64,000 nt of DNA from Trichaptum fuscoviolaceum. Taxonomy: Eukaryota > Basidiomycota > Agaricomycetes > Hymenochaetales > Trichaptaceae. The notes under the pieces were generated by a model, which was not told the origin of the DNA, did not search any database, and was given only the letters and a program-made list of their open reading frames with translations. Shown here piece after piece: positions 12,660-24,141 of the stretch; the stretch's first letter is position 1; every line of letters starts with the position of its first letter. The DNA lies in assembly GCA_910574455.1 (NCBI GenBank), contig CAJSYZ010000006.1, positions 434,001 through 498,000 of the forward strand, given 5' to 3'. Position numbers and translations under genes: made by a program.

Positions 12660-13366
12660 ATGCGTCAATCGTACAGGATTATCCAAAGGGCGTCAAGTGG
12701 TGCGCGCAGGCGTATGACACCTTCTGCTCAGTCTCATTCACTGAACAGGGCGGCGTCGACATTGTCGCATGAAGCGACCACTATCCCGGCCATCTTCGAT
12801 ATTTTCGACGCCCCGGCGCGATTAATTGACGACGACGCAGAGACCTACCTCCCTGAGAACTTTCGTTCGCCAAAGCACTATATCCCTTCACCCTTTTGTC
12901 CGCCCTCTTCCGCCATATCATCGCCAAGCAGCGCATCGTCATCGAACACATCACCATCCCTCAGTTCTGTAGCTTCTAGCTCGAGGCTTCTCTCGTACAC
13001 TTCACCAGTGATCCTCTTCGATGGTCCGGCACACCCATCTCGTCCGATAATCGTCACGACTCGTCATCGTAATTCTTCTTCACTGGCTTCCAGCGGAAGC
13101 TCAATAACATATTCATCCCCTGAACCAATCATATTTGATGGTCCCTCAAGGCCAAAGCGGAGAGGGCCCGCGGCGATGGCGAAATCAGAGGTAGGACAGT
13201 TTGATACTTCCAGTCAAAAAGAACTTCATTGAAATCATTACAGGTTGGATCCCTATCTCAGGCGTTGGCGGCTGTGACTGCTGTGGCGGGGTTTGTATTG
13301 TATCAGCTCTATGGACAGCCGTTTACGCCGGAGAAACGACTATCCTCCGAAAAACATTTGCACTAA
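12660..13366 (+). CDS. Small single-span membrane protein, possibly mitochondrial
   Basis: Two exons, 12660-13190 and 13244-13366, joined in phase by a GTAGGA..TTACAG intron. The N terminus is rich in Arg and Ser with few acidic residues (MRQSYRIIQRASSGARRRM), as in mitochondrial presequences. A Ser-rich middle contains two related motifs, VILFDGPAHPSRP and PIIFDGPSRPKRR, and an earlier IFDIFDAPARL, which look like a short internal repeat. The second exon encodes a hydrophobic span (ALAAVTAVAGFVLYQLYG) and a short tail. The splice brings the span into frame, which supports the model. I do not recognise a named family. Mitochondrial targeting is inference from composition only. Confidence 0.6.
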
Positions 13367-13642
13367 CTTCCTGTATTGAAGGTTTGTGAGCTTACTCGTG
13401 TACACGTATAACTATGAATCTAATGCAAAACTTCTAGGACTGCTTCGATTTTATCACCTGGGTTAAACTATAGACTAGATTTGTTTCAACATTCTCAAGG
13501 CACCTGCTTACTTCAACGGAAGGATTGCAAGGAAGGAGGCAAACGTTGCTTAACTGACATAATGGCAGCATGATCCTTGTATAACCAAATGTACCAATTC
13601 AACGCGGTTTTGTCAAGGTCGATGACCCATGGATAGACTACA

Positions 13643-15709
13643 CTACATCGCATTCCGCATAAAGCACTTCTGTGAAAGGTCAGTCGTAACATTACATCAT
13701 CGAAAAACACTGAACCTCGAGATGAGATAATTACTCACTTGAAGTAGCACTGTATCTTCTGACAAAATATTTATTACTGTATTATTGTCAAAGATGTCAA
13801 AGAATGAGCCATCAGCGCCGGCTCTTAGATCAAAGCCGCTGTGCAGTGTAGCACATCCCCTTATTTCGTCTGCGGTTGGATTATTTGCTGAGGTGCTTGC
13901 TTCAGCATCGAATCCAAGTTCTAGCTTGGAATAGACGTCTTGCGCCAAAGAAACAGTCGTGGAGACCAAGCCAGGAACTGTAAGACCCATACTAAGCTGC
14001 GTAGAAGTAGTTTAGGCTGTATTGAAATGCAATACTCTTCAACGAAGCTTACAGAGGGGACAAGATGTATCTCAAATGTCGCATTATCTATGAGCTCTGA
14101 ATTGGCGCTGAGTTGCAGTGCTGCGTCAGGGTAAAAAATTAGCATTTTCACAACCAGAGTGAGAAGGTTAACTAGCTCACAAGCTTCACGGGGATATGCT
14201 GTTACACTGGAAGTTCCATATGTAGGGGGGAAAGCGAATCCCAGGTTTTTGACGTGGTATGAGATGTTTGTGGAGAGACTAACGTCAATGTCGGTTGCTG
14301 CTAAAATATTTGTATTTATGGCGAATATGGGCTGAATCGAAAGTATCCTGCTATCTAGTCGGTAATTTAAGGTTTTAAAAAGTGAAAACTTTCCGCACCC
14401 GCGTATGTCAAGTCCTGGCAAAGGCTTGGAATAAAGCGTGAGATTAGTGTTGAATATTCCCTACAAGAAGCATCAGAAGAAGTGACTTAAGCCGTAAAGC
14501 AGAAACTTACAGCGGCATCGGCTATAAAATCCAGTCCACCACCGATATCCCCTGTCACTGCTTTAAAAGAAAGTTAGATGTCTGATGTGTTATTGGAGAG
14601 AAATACAGGTAAAACCTGCGAAGATTCCAAGGTCGGTTATACCCGGCGGGATGAGTTGGCCCTTCGCGACTATTCCAAGAGCTAATTGGACATCGGCCAG
14701 CGCGCGCGAAGTGCCCTCCACAACGATAGTTTCCCCATCTGCGTTAAGTAGTGTCTGATTGAAAAGTAAAACCGACTCATTGAATTCGATCTTTGGTAAT
14801 GTTGATGAAAGGATTGAAGTGAACGAGCCAAATGCGAAGGCTTGGAGTTCTGTAAATAATATGAACAAAGATTAGCTACATGACATAGTACACACAGGGC
14901 TACAATACATTACCAGCTAAGATTTCATTAACATTGTAGTCTGTGAACTCGTCTTGAGCGATGTCACTGTGTTTCGTGGAATTGAATGCTTTATCGATAG
15001 CCTCAGGCGCAAGTGTTGATCCGGTAATCATAAACGAGATGGGACTCTGTCTGAATGGAGTGAGCCTTGAGTTACCATACACGTACGTATCGTGCATCCG
15101 TACATCGAGGATGTGATACTCCCGAACTCGAAGTCGACCTCAAGATGCAAAACTTCATGCCGTCTTTTTTCCCCGAATTTCTTGTGAGGAACAGCAGAGC
15201 CATAATCCCATGTCGCATATGTAACGCGAGCAAAGGGAAGATCTCCGCACTGAGTAGATGGAGTCTGGCATTAGTACATCTCACTCTGAATTACCAGACC
15301 CACCTCTTCTGGGAGCCGGACGACTTTGTTTTCAAGGTGGCCTTGGAGTAGGTGTCCGCAGAACTCTTCTGGGCCATCACATCTCAGTCTAATAGTATGT
15401 GAAGAGCCAGTCTTCTCGAGGCAGTCCAGAATTACCCATCCTGCAGCCTGTGTTATATCGGAGATTGCATCGGACGCACCAGACTTTGGGAAAAAATCGT
15501 AAGATGCAACTTGGCGAAAGAACTACGTAACCCACGATCATCAGAGTTCTGGCCATTGTCATGGAATCAGGTAGAAAGTCGTAGGTACAATGACCACGAA
15601 GACATGGTGTAGACCAGTCATTGATTGCTAGGGTCAAGGGGCTAATGAAGAGGACCTTCACTAGGCATGCGAAAAAGAACCAAAGCCTGAGGCTGTTTGT
15701 TCTGACCAT
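13643..15709 (-). CDS. Secreted protein of a basidiomycete-specific type
   Basis: The start at 15709 gives a clear signal peptide (Leu/Phe-rich, cleaved near SPLTLA). It is followed by DWSTPCLRGHCTYDF. After an intron comes SGASDAISDITQAAGWVIL, Cys-containing RLRCDGPEEFCGHLLQG, and VVRLPEECGDLPFARV. Downstream exons add Ala/Val/Thr-rich beta-like segments (LADVQLALGIVAKG, ATDIDVSLSTNISYHV, LQLSANSELIDNATFEI) and a C-terminal Cys segment ending KCFMRNAM. This order matches, from memory, an uncharacterised family of secreted proteins common in Agaricomycetes. The mature protein likely acts in the cell wall or outside the cell, but no function is known to me. Some internal exon joins are inferred; an alternative frame for the last exon would extend to about 13513. 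Confidence 0.6.
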
Positions 15710-15719
15710 TTTGCAAAGA

Positions 15720-16230
15720 GACAGCAGCCAACGATACGAAGTTTTATACCATTGCTCAAGAAGTGTTTACCCCTGTTATGAGGAGGATCTTCTATGCTTC
15801 ATTCTTGACTCCTTTGTGACATTGAACTGACATTGAAGCAAGAGCAAGCGTTGACGATCGAGTCAGCGTGGCAGCAGCTCCTAATCCGGCAATATCTGCT
15901 TCCATAACCGTTGCGGACTCTTTCGTCAGGATCGCCCCTGTCAGCCTCACTTTTTGATGATCTGTGGATCGACGTGGATCGAGAATCTTATGAACGCAAG
16001 GCCGTCGGTCACGCGGATCCGTCGTAATATCTGTGCTCGTGCGTTGCAAATCCTACAACTCAAAATAAAATACATTAGAGCAGAAGTGTACAACTACAAG
16101 AAAAGAGAGAGAGAAATGTGCCACCAAGACGTACATGCCAATGAACTGATGTTGTTGCAATGAGTTGTGTTGAAAGATGAAACCTCCCTGATAGATCCAG
16201 TGATACGCAGATAACCATAACACCATAAAC
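15720..16230. other. Intergenic, nothing found
   Basis: About 500 bp between the start of the secreted-protein gene and the 3' end of the PH-like gene. No coding or repeat signal that I can support. Confidence 0.4.
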
Positions 16231-16231
16231 C

Positions 16232-18348
16232 CTACTTTCCTTCCACAAAATCTAACGCATCCTCAAAATTCTTTGCGAACCGCTCGGCGCTAAAGGCGTT
16301 CCTGATGCTGACACCTCGCACAATCCGCCTCACGCCCATCAGCGCGCCTTCACTATGTCTTGATCTACTACTCTCTGTGCTGCGCTCGGGTGAGCTTGTT
16401 GGAGGGGACAAGGACAGACCCAGAGCGTCGCCCCGATTTGAGTTTTGTCGATGCTGTGAGGGAACTTCTGGAACACGGTCAACGTACGTCGTGATTGTTG
16501 TCGTCGTAGTGCTAGTGTAGGGCAAGCTTGCACTAATTGTAGCTGCAGAAATGGTACTTGAGCGCGACCGTCCTCCAGACCGGCCATTCGGGGATAAGGC
16601 CGGATTGATAGGCGAACGCGAGTCTGGCACGAAGGACATTGCTCGGGTGCGAATCACACCTGTTCCCTCGTAGTCGGAGGAAGACGATGGAGACGAAGGG
16701 GAGACCGCTACTGGTCGAGATTTACCCTTCCCGTTCGTAGCTGAAGTTATGGTGGTACCCCTTGCCAAAGGTGGTCGCTCACCTCGACGCTGCAAGTCCC
16801 TAGTCCACCCATCCCATTCAACCTCGCTCTCCACGTCGTCTTCGTCCAAGCCTTCCTCAACCTCTTCCATCCATGGAACAGATGCTGTTGATGTAAAGTC
16901 ACCGTCAGCTGCATGCCTCCGAATACCTTCCGAGATGGAGCGAGCTCGTGGCAAATCGTGGTAGTAGTGTTCCGTCTCTGTCGCACCGCCGAAGATATAG
17001 TGCGCCATTGCCGGCCCAACATCTCCCAGTCCAGCCTTCCGCGCACGAGCAAAGACTGCTATTCGCCACTCCGGATATTGAACACCAAAATGTGAGAATT
17101 GCGAGGGCGGTGCGAAGGAGAAAGGAGGAGGAGAGGAGGTGGGAGATGCTGGTGCTATAGGCGAAGGCGTAGGGGTCTTTGGCGAAGTCACTAAAGGGAG
17201 GAAAGAGGATGAAACCGGATAAGGTGCTAGGCGATGCAAGACACGAATGGCGTTCTCGTACGCTAATGAGACGTGAGCAATATAAAGAAGATATTCATAG
17301 TGGAGGTCACGTACTTGTTCGGGTTGGGAACTCTAAAACCACCCATGTACTTGTCTTGGAGGACTTAGGTTTCCTTCTATCTTGCGGGTGCCAAGGTTGT
17401 TCTGGTTCTTTCTGTGACGGCGTCGAGCGCTTAAATTTTATACATAAAATGCGAGAGGACCCTTTTGACAAAATGTTCAAATCGTCTGGCCCTCGTATCT
17501 CAAGCACCGCACTGAGCGGGAACCTGTGTGACGGAGAAGACTGCTAATATGTGAGCAGGCGTGAATCCGTAAACATATGAAAAGACGAACAATCGAGTCC
17601 TTGCATAGATTCAATACGCCTTCCCGAATAACTGCCCATCGTGGTTTCCATTCTACTGTATGTTGCTGCTCCTCCATACTTCTCGTCTGTTTCTGAGGAC
17701 GCCTCGATCTCCTAGGATACGGCCTTTCCGACACTTGTACAGGCGACTCGAAATACGGTTCGATGTAGGAGATCTCTCCCCTTGGGAGTGGTACAATGCT
17801 ACAAACGCGGTGCAATTCGAGCATCTCGAATGGACGAAGGTTATACCACGAGAGACTTCCTTCGTCTTCAAGTATATACCCACACGAAAAGCTGACAAGA
17901 GTGTATTTTGACAATAGCGCCGCCTCACTGAGAGACGTCCCGGATAACGCATTTAGGGAAGAGGTCGAAGCGGGCATCGCTGGTAGATCGTGTGTGGATG
18001 TACGGGTTATCGGTGACCTATCCAAGGACGCGCTCACACCAGAGTCAGACGCTCGAACGTCTCTGTTGTAATCGTACGCGAACGCATCCCAATCATCATC
18101 TTCTCCGTCATCTGTTCCTCCAAAAGAGCCCGAGTCCATCGAACTTCGGCGAGATGGAACGGCAAAAGTAACGGGTGACGCTGGCCGAAAGCGAGGTGGT
18201 TGGGGTACGCCTGACGTTCCCCAAGCATTGCATTTGGACAGGATCCAGTGTTTAATGTCCTTGATCTGCCCAGATTTATGAGATACTTCGTGATATTTGT
18301 GAGATGAACTATACCTTCCACGACGTATCGATATGAGTGATCAGCCAT
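16232..18348 (-). CDS. PH-domain-like protein with Ser-rich tail
   Basis: The gene runs from about 18348 (or a later Met at 18136) to a stop at 16232, with several introns. The N-terminal part is acidic and Ser-rich (DDGEDDDWDAFAYDYNRDV). The middle reads like a split pleckstrin-homology domain: WKPRWAVIREGVLNLCKD, then after an intron PLSAVLEIRGPDDLNILSK, then CIKFKR, and finally a strand-helix ending STWVVLEFPTRT leading to YENAIRVLHRLAPY. The long C-terminal exon (16232-17239) is Ser/Pro/Thr-rich and probably disordered. PH domains bind phosphoinositides or proteins at membranes. The first intron near 18300 does not keep frame in my model, so the true start is unsure. Confidence 0.55.
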
Positions 18349-18359
18349 TGGTCAAGGGG

Positions 18360-18877
18360 TACTGAGAATTGCAATTACAATGTCAGTAACTTGGTGTCGG
18401 TGTCTTGAAATACATGACAACGAGAAGAACGTACCGAATCTGCAGGCGATCGGCAGCGAACGAGAGTTCTGCTCAGCCAGCAACCTTGCAATTGTTGGCT
18501 GCTCGACATCCGCCATGCCCGTTGTAGTCGTTCGACAACAAGTCGGTCAGATCCAGGTACTTAACTGGATAATTAGACGCTGGTACCCGGGCCACTGGCA
18601 CTGCCAGTGGCAACTTCAAGTTCAACTTGAACTTGAACCTTACTAATAGTAACCCTAAAGTTACTACTAGTATGCATTTCTCAGGCTTCCGAGCGACTGC
18701 CACCATCTTGATTCTTGAACATCCACCGCTCTTCTAAAATTGTTGACTGGAATACTTAGAGCATACTAAAAATGTATCGAAAGAAGTGAATAGGGAGATG
18801 ATAATGGTACAGAAGAAAGAGACGACTAGTCACAATTGCAATGTTAATCGAATAAGTACTACTAGTAACCAGTGTAA
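18360..18877. other. Intergenic with element-like palindromes
   Basis: Holds CACTGGCACTGCCAGTGGC and stacked CTTGAAGTTGAA-type motifs near 18595-18640, the same words that fill the large element to the right. This suggests either that the element boundary is further left than 18878 or that an older copy lies here. No gene supported. Confidence 0.4.
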
Positions 18878-18900
18878 CATCAGGGAAACTACTTTCTGCT
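18878..18900 (+). repeat. Left terminal inverted repeat of the large element
   Basis: Identical, in inverse orientation, to 39021-39043, and identical to 55112-55134. Similarity fades within about 10 bp beyond it, as expected of a transposon terminus. Confidence 0.6.
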
Positions 18901-19472
18901 GAAAGTGACTTAAGCGTTACTTAAACGTCCTGAGTGACTTGAAGTCTGAATAAGGCAAACCGCACTTATTCATGCATGTCCTCCCATTATTCAGGACCAG
19001 TTGGCTGAAATAAGGGCGAGTTGGCTGAATCAGTGCTCTAAGTGTTTCAGGCAATCTGTACCCCAGTGCTCCAGTGCTTCAGTGCTTCATCCTTTAATTA
19101 CAGCAGGAGACAAGTGTTGTAAGACAAACTGCAGTGCTCAAGAGTTCAAGTGCATAAGAACGATCCAAGTATTTCATTGCATCAGAAGTAATATAAGACA
19201 ACGGTAAGTAGCTATCAGTGCCTCAGCGTTCAAGTACATCAGTCATTTACACAAGACTAAGCATAGCAGTCACTATCATGGAACCCGCCACGACACGATT
19301 CTGAACCACTGCCACGGGCAGTGGCAGGCCCATTTCGCTACCGTGCCTTCAATTCTGCATGTTCTTTGGCGTGCCAGTAGAAACGAAGGCTGCTCTGCGA
19401 GTCGATGGTAATAAGTTATTGAGCGCACGGACAGAGACGAAACGAAGAGGCTCACCAGTGAACGATTTGCCC

Positions 19473-22400
19473 TTAGAAGTCTACGCAGTCCGTGGCCGAA
19501 TCCCATTTTGAAGCGTCGTCCTCCTCATTATCGCCATCTCCGCCTGGATCCTTCTCCGCGCCCTCGTCCGCGCCCTCGTCCTCGTCCTCGTCCGCGCCCG
19601 CGCCCTCGTCCGCGCCCTCGTCCTCGTCCGCGCCCTCGTCCTCGTCCGCGCCCTCGTCCTCGTCCGCGCCCTCGTCCTCGTCCGCGCCCTCGTCCTCGCC
19701 CTCGCCCTCAATCTTGTCAGCGCCCTCGTACCCGCTCTCACTCAGGTCGTCATCTCCTTTAGCATCGGCATCCTCGTCCTCTGCATCACCTTCAACATCG
19801 CTTCTATGCTCAGCTCCTTCACGCTCGTCGCCCTTATCATCGCTCCCGTCTTCCCAATTACCAGCGCCTTCGTCATACGCTTTCTCGCAGGTCGAATCTG
19901 CATCTACGATGTCAAAGTACAAGGAAAAGTCCCTGCCAGTGATACCCGATCCAACAAGTTCGGTGTTCTTTCTCGTATCGATATCTGTACTGGCATCGTA
20001 AGCTAGGAGGCGGGATCGAACCTTTTCCCAGTTTGATTCAGTGAAGAAAGAGGGATTCGACAACAAGTTAACATAGTCGTCCGTATGAGGCTGCCACAGA
20101 GCGCTAGTGAAATACCACTCAGCGCCGCCAAGTTCTTCTTTGATATTTTGCAACCGAGCCACCTGTTTATCAATGGCAACCTTGACCTATCCATGAGAAG
20201 ATCAGCGAATAAGGACAATATAAGTACTGAAAAAAATAGATACCGCTGTTGCCGCAAGGGCGAGGGCACCGATAGGCTTTCCTATGGTGTTTCTGTCCAG
20301 TATTTTATGCCGACCCATGGCCAATACAATGTGTACGGACAACACTGAGACCACAAGGTCAGAGCAGAACAGTCCTTGCTTCTGTACATTTAGGGTCAAT
20401 ACATGGACACAAAATGCGACAATAAATACTCTTTTACTTACCCTCTCCATACTATACCAGCTTTCCCATAGAAACGGTTCGGCTTTCTTCTTATCAACTA
20501 GCGTCTGCAACGTCTTCACAATTGCTTCGTTTTGCATTGACTTTGATTGTTCGCTGCTGATAAAACTCGCAACTGAATGCTCAGCTTTCTCAAACAGTTT
20601 CTTGCGCCAGCTATCAGAGCATCTCTGGGCCGCCTGAAATACAAGGATTGCATCTCAATCTGGTAAAGGTAACTTGAAGATAACTAAGAATGACTCAACT
20701 AGAGAACAGATGTCGGCGAACTGTGTTTCGTAACTTAGTTCCACAGAATCAAACACTTTCCCCCACAGTGTGCTGATGAACTCATTGTCCGGGTTTTGCC
20801 ATGGCGTGATGGACTTTCCCACTGCGCGAAATAGTGAAGGTAATAAAATATGAGTCCAACCGGCCTGAGTACCGGGAGGGAGACACTGGTTCGTCGCCCT
20901 TTTTCTGCCTGGCACGCGAGTCCTTCCTTTCCTTCATTTCGGCCCTTGTCCTCCAGCCCCACTGATGTCTGCATATAAGTGAATCAGCAAAAATATGTCA
21001 TAGAAATGAATTTGATTCGACACACTGAGCTAGTAGTCCGAGAGACTTTGCGATGACCAGGATAAGCCCCAGTCACTAACACTTCGGGTCCGGGAGTGCA
21101 GGATACTCTCGTCATTGCAAGCGACTGTGTTCGGGGTGCTAACGGCATCTTTCGACCACCGGTCTAATAAGAATAGTGAGTGAATGCTCATATTCAGAGT
21201 GTATCAATCGACCCACACTTGCTTCATTATCAGCCACCAGCGACTGCCTCTTGCGATGTGAGGTAGCGGATCCAATCTCAGACTGCAACACGTCAGAAAG
21301 CTGTTATCCATGGCAAGTGAGCAGCTCGAAAGGAAGCAATTACCGTCGTGTCGGCCACAGGCCGATAAGGAGTGTCAGAGGGTTTCCTCTTCTTACTCAA
21401 ATCCTTTTCGCCCGGTCAGAAACGAACTTAAAATGCCGGCTACCAAAGAATTGACACTTACTGTGGCACCGACCTGTGTGTCCATGCCAGTCAACAATGA
21501 CTTCTTGACCTTGACACTCTTACTAGCCTATTGAGATGGTGTAAAGTAAGTAAACATAAACATGAAGGAATCCATTACACGTGAAGGTGGAAGAATTACC
21601 ACATCAACCTGGCAGTCAATGTCCGGTGGCGACTTTCTCTTTCTGTTTTTTGTGACTATGATGTCCTATTTATAGGCACAAATTAGTGATCAACCCGATG
21701 TGAGGAAGGGAACGAACAGTTGCTACAGCGGAAGTGAGCCTACGGTGCATCGACGCCCACACATACCTGTATACGGGGTTCCAAGGCTAGTGAATGCACC
21801 TTACAACCATAAATCAGGGGGAAACGAGAGAAACTGGATTAAGATGGGACTTACCGGTGCGCTGAGCTGCGAATTGGCAGTTCTCTTGTTTGCATCCTGT
21901 CCAAAGATCAATTCAGCAAGCAATGAAGGAAGGATGTAGCATGAGGATCACTGTGCTTCACTGTCTGGCACTCACCTGTCCACCTGGTTTTGTCTCGTTG
22001 TTCTTATCCTCAAGTACGGAAAGGGATTGGTTAGTAGATTGGAAAAGGTAGGAATGATATGACGTCGCTTACCGTTGAAACCTGCGACCCGGAGAGAGTG
22101 TCGCGCAGCAACTTCCTTTTCTTTGAGTTCAAGTTGCTGCTACCTCCATCCTGTTCATTACACGACAGTTGGCAGAAAAATAATAACAAAGGGATATGAT
22201 CAAACGGTCATGGGGTAACTGACGTGAATCGAACAGTAATAAGTCACACTCACACTAGCTTGAGCCGGCCTTGTCAGCCTCCTCGGATCGCTTTCGCCCT
22301 ACAAGCAAGGTATTCAGACTGCATCTGCCATTCTAATGTTCCGTCAACTCACAATATTTGTGTCCGAATCGACAAAATGTGCTGTCTGTTGCACGCTGAT

Positions 22401-23763
22401 TGAGCTATTCTTTACACCATGATAGCTTGCGAGGGTTATTGTTTCTCCTTCATCCTCCCAAGGACTTAAGTTTTCATTGTCTTGCAATGAGATGCTGTGT
22501 CTAGTGTAGCTTGGCGTCAGCAAAGCTCATAATATGGTAACAAAGACGAGAGTGTCATCGTTGTAGGTAGAAGGAAATTTGATCCCGTTGTCGGAGCGTC
22601 ATGATCCGCTTCTTTAGCATGAACATTAGTAATCTAGTTGCCAGTGGATCAAACTATGAGCTTTAGCTGAGTCAAATCAAGCTTCACACTTACCATTACA
22701 TCGTGCATTCCAGAAATTGATCCCGTACGCATTGCAAGATTTCAAATTTAAACTCACAAATTGATCCCTCTCGAGTCTATCCCAGCCACCTCAAGTCCTC
22801 CATCCTCTTCACCAATGAAAGTGGATTCATCTGTGTTGCGAAGCGCCCTGGCAGGTCGCTTTGTCTTGTCGTCCCGCTTTGACGTAGCGGGCGAGTCTAT
22901 TATATCCGTTTCTTCACCAGAAAGGCTCTCGTTCTGTCCGGCAGGTGCGTGAAAGAAAATGTTGCTTGGAGTGGCGGCAGATCTCGACGTCTTTGCGGTC
23001 TGCACACGGGTGCGAAATGGAAGTTCACCTTTGGGATCTTCTTTCCTAGCCTTTTTTGCAGGCTTTCTGTTTGACGCATCCGTACTCGCCGCTTCATATT
23101 GTGAGTCAAAGTAGTCAACCTCCAAGCTTCGAAAACATCTGAAAATGTATAGGCAGTATAACTCACCAATGTCTAAGTCTTCGTTGTATTCAACTTCACA
23201 ACCCGACACGTCTTTAACATCGTTCTTCGAGCCTGCTTACGCCAGTTCAAAGCTATGTAATTACTGATCTGAGGTTGAAGACTTACTACTAGCTTCGCCC
23301 TTCGGCTTCCTACATCCACGTTTTCCAGCGAGTTTAGGCACTGTTGAGCCCATCTGGGTGCGTGTCTCAAGAGCCTTCGACAAATTGTTTTCAATTTCTA
23401 CGGTCTCTAGCATCGCTGCTTCTTGGTTTTCTGCTGCAGTCACCTTCTTTCGTACCTTGTCAGCTGCCTCTTGTTCTTTTGCTGCCCGTTTCTGCTCCGC
23501 AGCGAGTTTTTTTCCTCTCTTTCGCGACCGCGACTTGCTGGGCCGCAGCTCTGCGGAAAGCTGCCCGTTCTTCCTTCTGTTTTTCCTTCTCCTCCTTCTC
23601 CTTCAATGCCTCATCCCGCCTCGCTGCCTGCTGTACTTTCCTTTTGTCTTTTTCTTCCTTCTCCCGCAATATCTCCTCCTTTGTTCGTCTTGTTCTGAGT
23701 TGGTCAACTACTGCTCCGGGGTGCTGGTTATTGTTCTTAGCCCTCGTCTGTCTTCGAGTTTGA
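19473..23763 (-). pseudogene. DUF6532-like protein gene, frameshifted
   Basis: Reading leftwards from 23763: an N-terminal NNNQHPGAVVDQLRTRRTKEE motif, then a Lys/Glu-rich coiled coil (KEKEEKEKQKEERAAFRRAA). A Ser-rich middle (around 22754-23209) follows, then many short exons between 22750 and 20900, and a helical C-terminal region with KPIGALALAATAV and WYFTSALW. The end is a long acidic tail. This layout resembles, from memory, basidiomycete DUF6532 proteins, an unknown family often found among repeats. Two breaks are visible. The only nearby ATG (about 23769) is one base out of frame with the conserved N terminus. An A7 run at about 23508-23514 also shifts the frame, where six As would restore AAEQKRAAKEQ. 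It lies head to head with the transposase. Function unknown. Confidence 0.5.
19553..19712. repeat. GC-rich minisatellite inside coding tail
   Basis: An 18-nt unit close to GCCCTCGTCCTCGTCCGC is repeated, encoding on the minus strand DEGADE units (EDEGADEDEGADEDEGA). It adds an acidic tail to the DUF6532-like product. On the plus strand it would read Pro/Arg dipeptides, which I treat as a shadow. Confidence 0.85.
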
Positions 23764-23869
23764 CATTTTGTGCAGTGTTTTGAGACTTGGGTGATAATAA
23801 GATGGATCGAAGGTGCTAGTTCAAGATCAGGGAGGCGGGGGCGTCTATCTTAGACAACTTGAAGTTGAA

Positions 23870-24100
23870 AATTTACGCCCACTCACTCACTGGCAGGCTG
23901 CCACTGGCCAGGCTGCCACAGTGTGTGACTTACTACTACTACTAGTAGTAGTACTAGTACTAGTACTCACTGGCACTCAGGCTGGCACTGCACTCAGGCT
24001 GGCAGCCTTACCGGCGTACTACCAGTAGTACTAGTAGTACTATGACTAATTTAAACTCAGGTTCAAGTTCACTCACTGCCAGCCTGCTGGCACTCAGCTG
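23870..24100. repeat. Palindrome-rich bidirectional promoter region
   Basis: Contains CACTGGCAGGCTGCCACTGG, TACTACTACTAGTAGTAGTA with ACTAGTACTAGTACT, a second ACTAGTAGTAC array and CTCACTGCCAGCCTGC. It separates the divergent DUF6532-like and transposase genes by under 400 bp and probably holds both promoters. These words recur in all other non-coding parts of the element, so they may also be transposase-binding sites. Confidence 0.6.
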
Positions 24101-24141
24101 TGAGTCCCAATCATCGACATGTACTACTGAAGGTTACATTG

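Noticed and set aside
19492..20001. Long plus-strand frames coding Ser/Ala or Pro/Arg repeats
   Set aside because: They are the opposite strand of the DEGADE minisatellite, and the minus strand continues into a gene-like helical domain.
23870..24100. CRISPR-like or telomeric array
   Set aside because: The units are irregular palindromes without constant spacers, and this is a eukaryotic genome; no TTAGGG runs are present.
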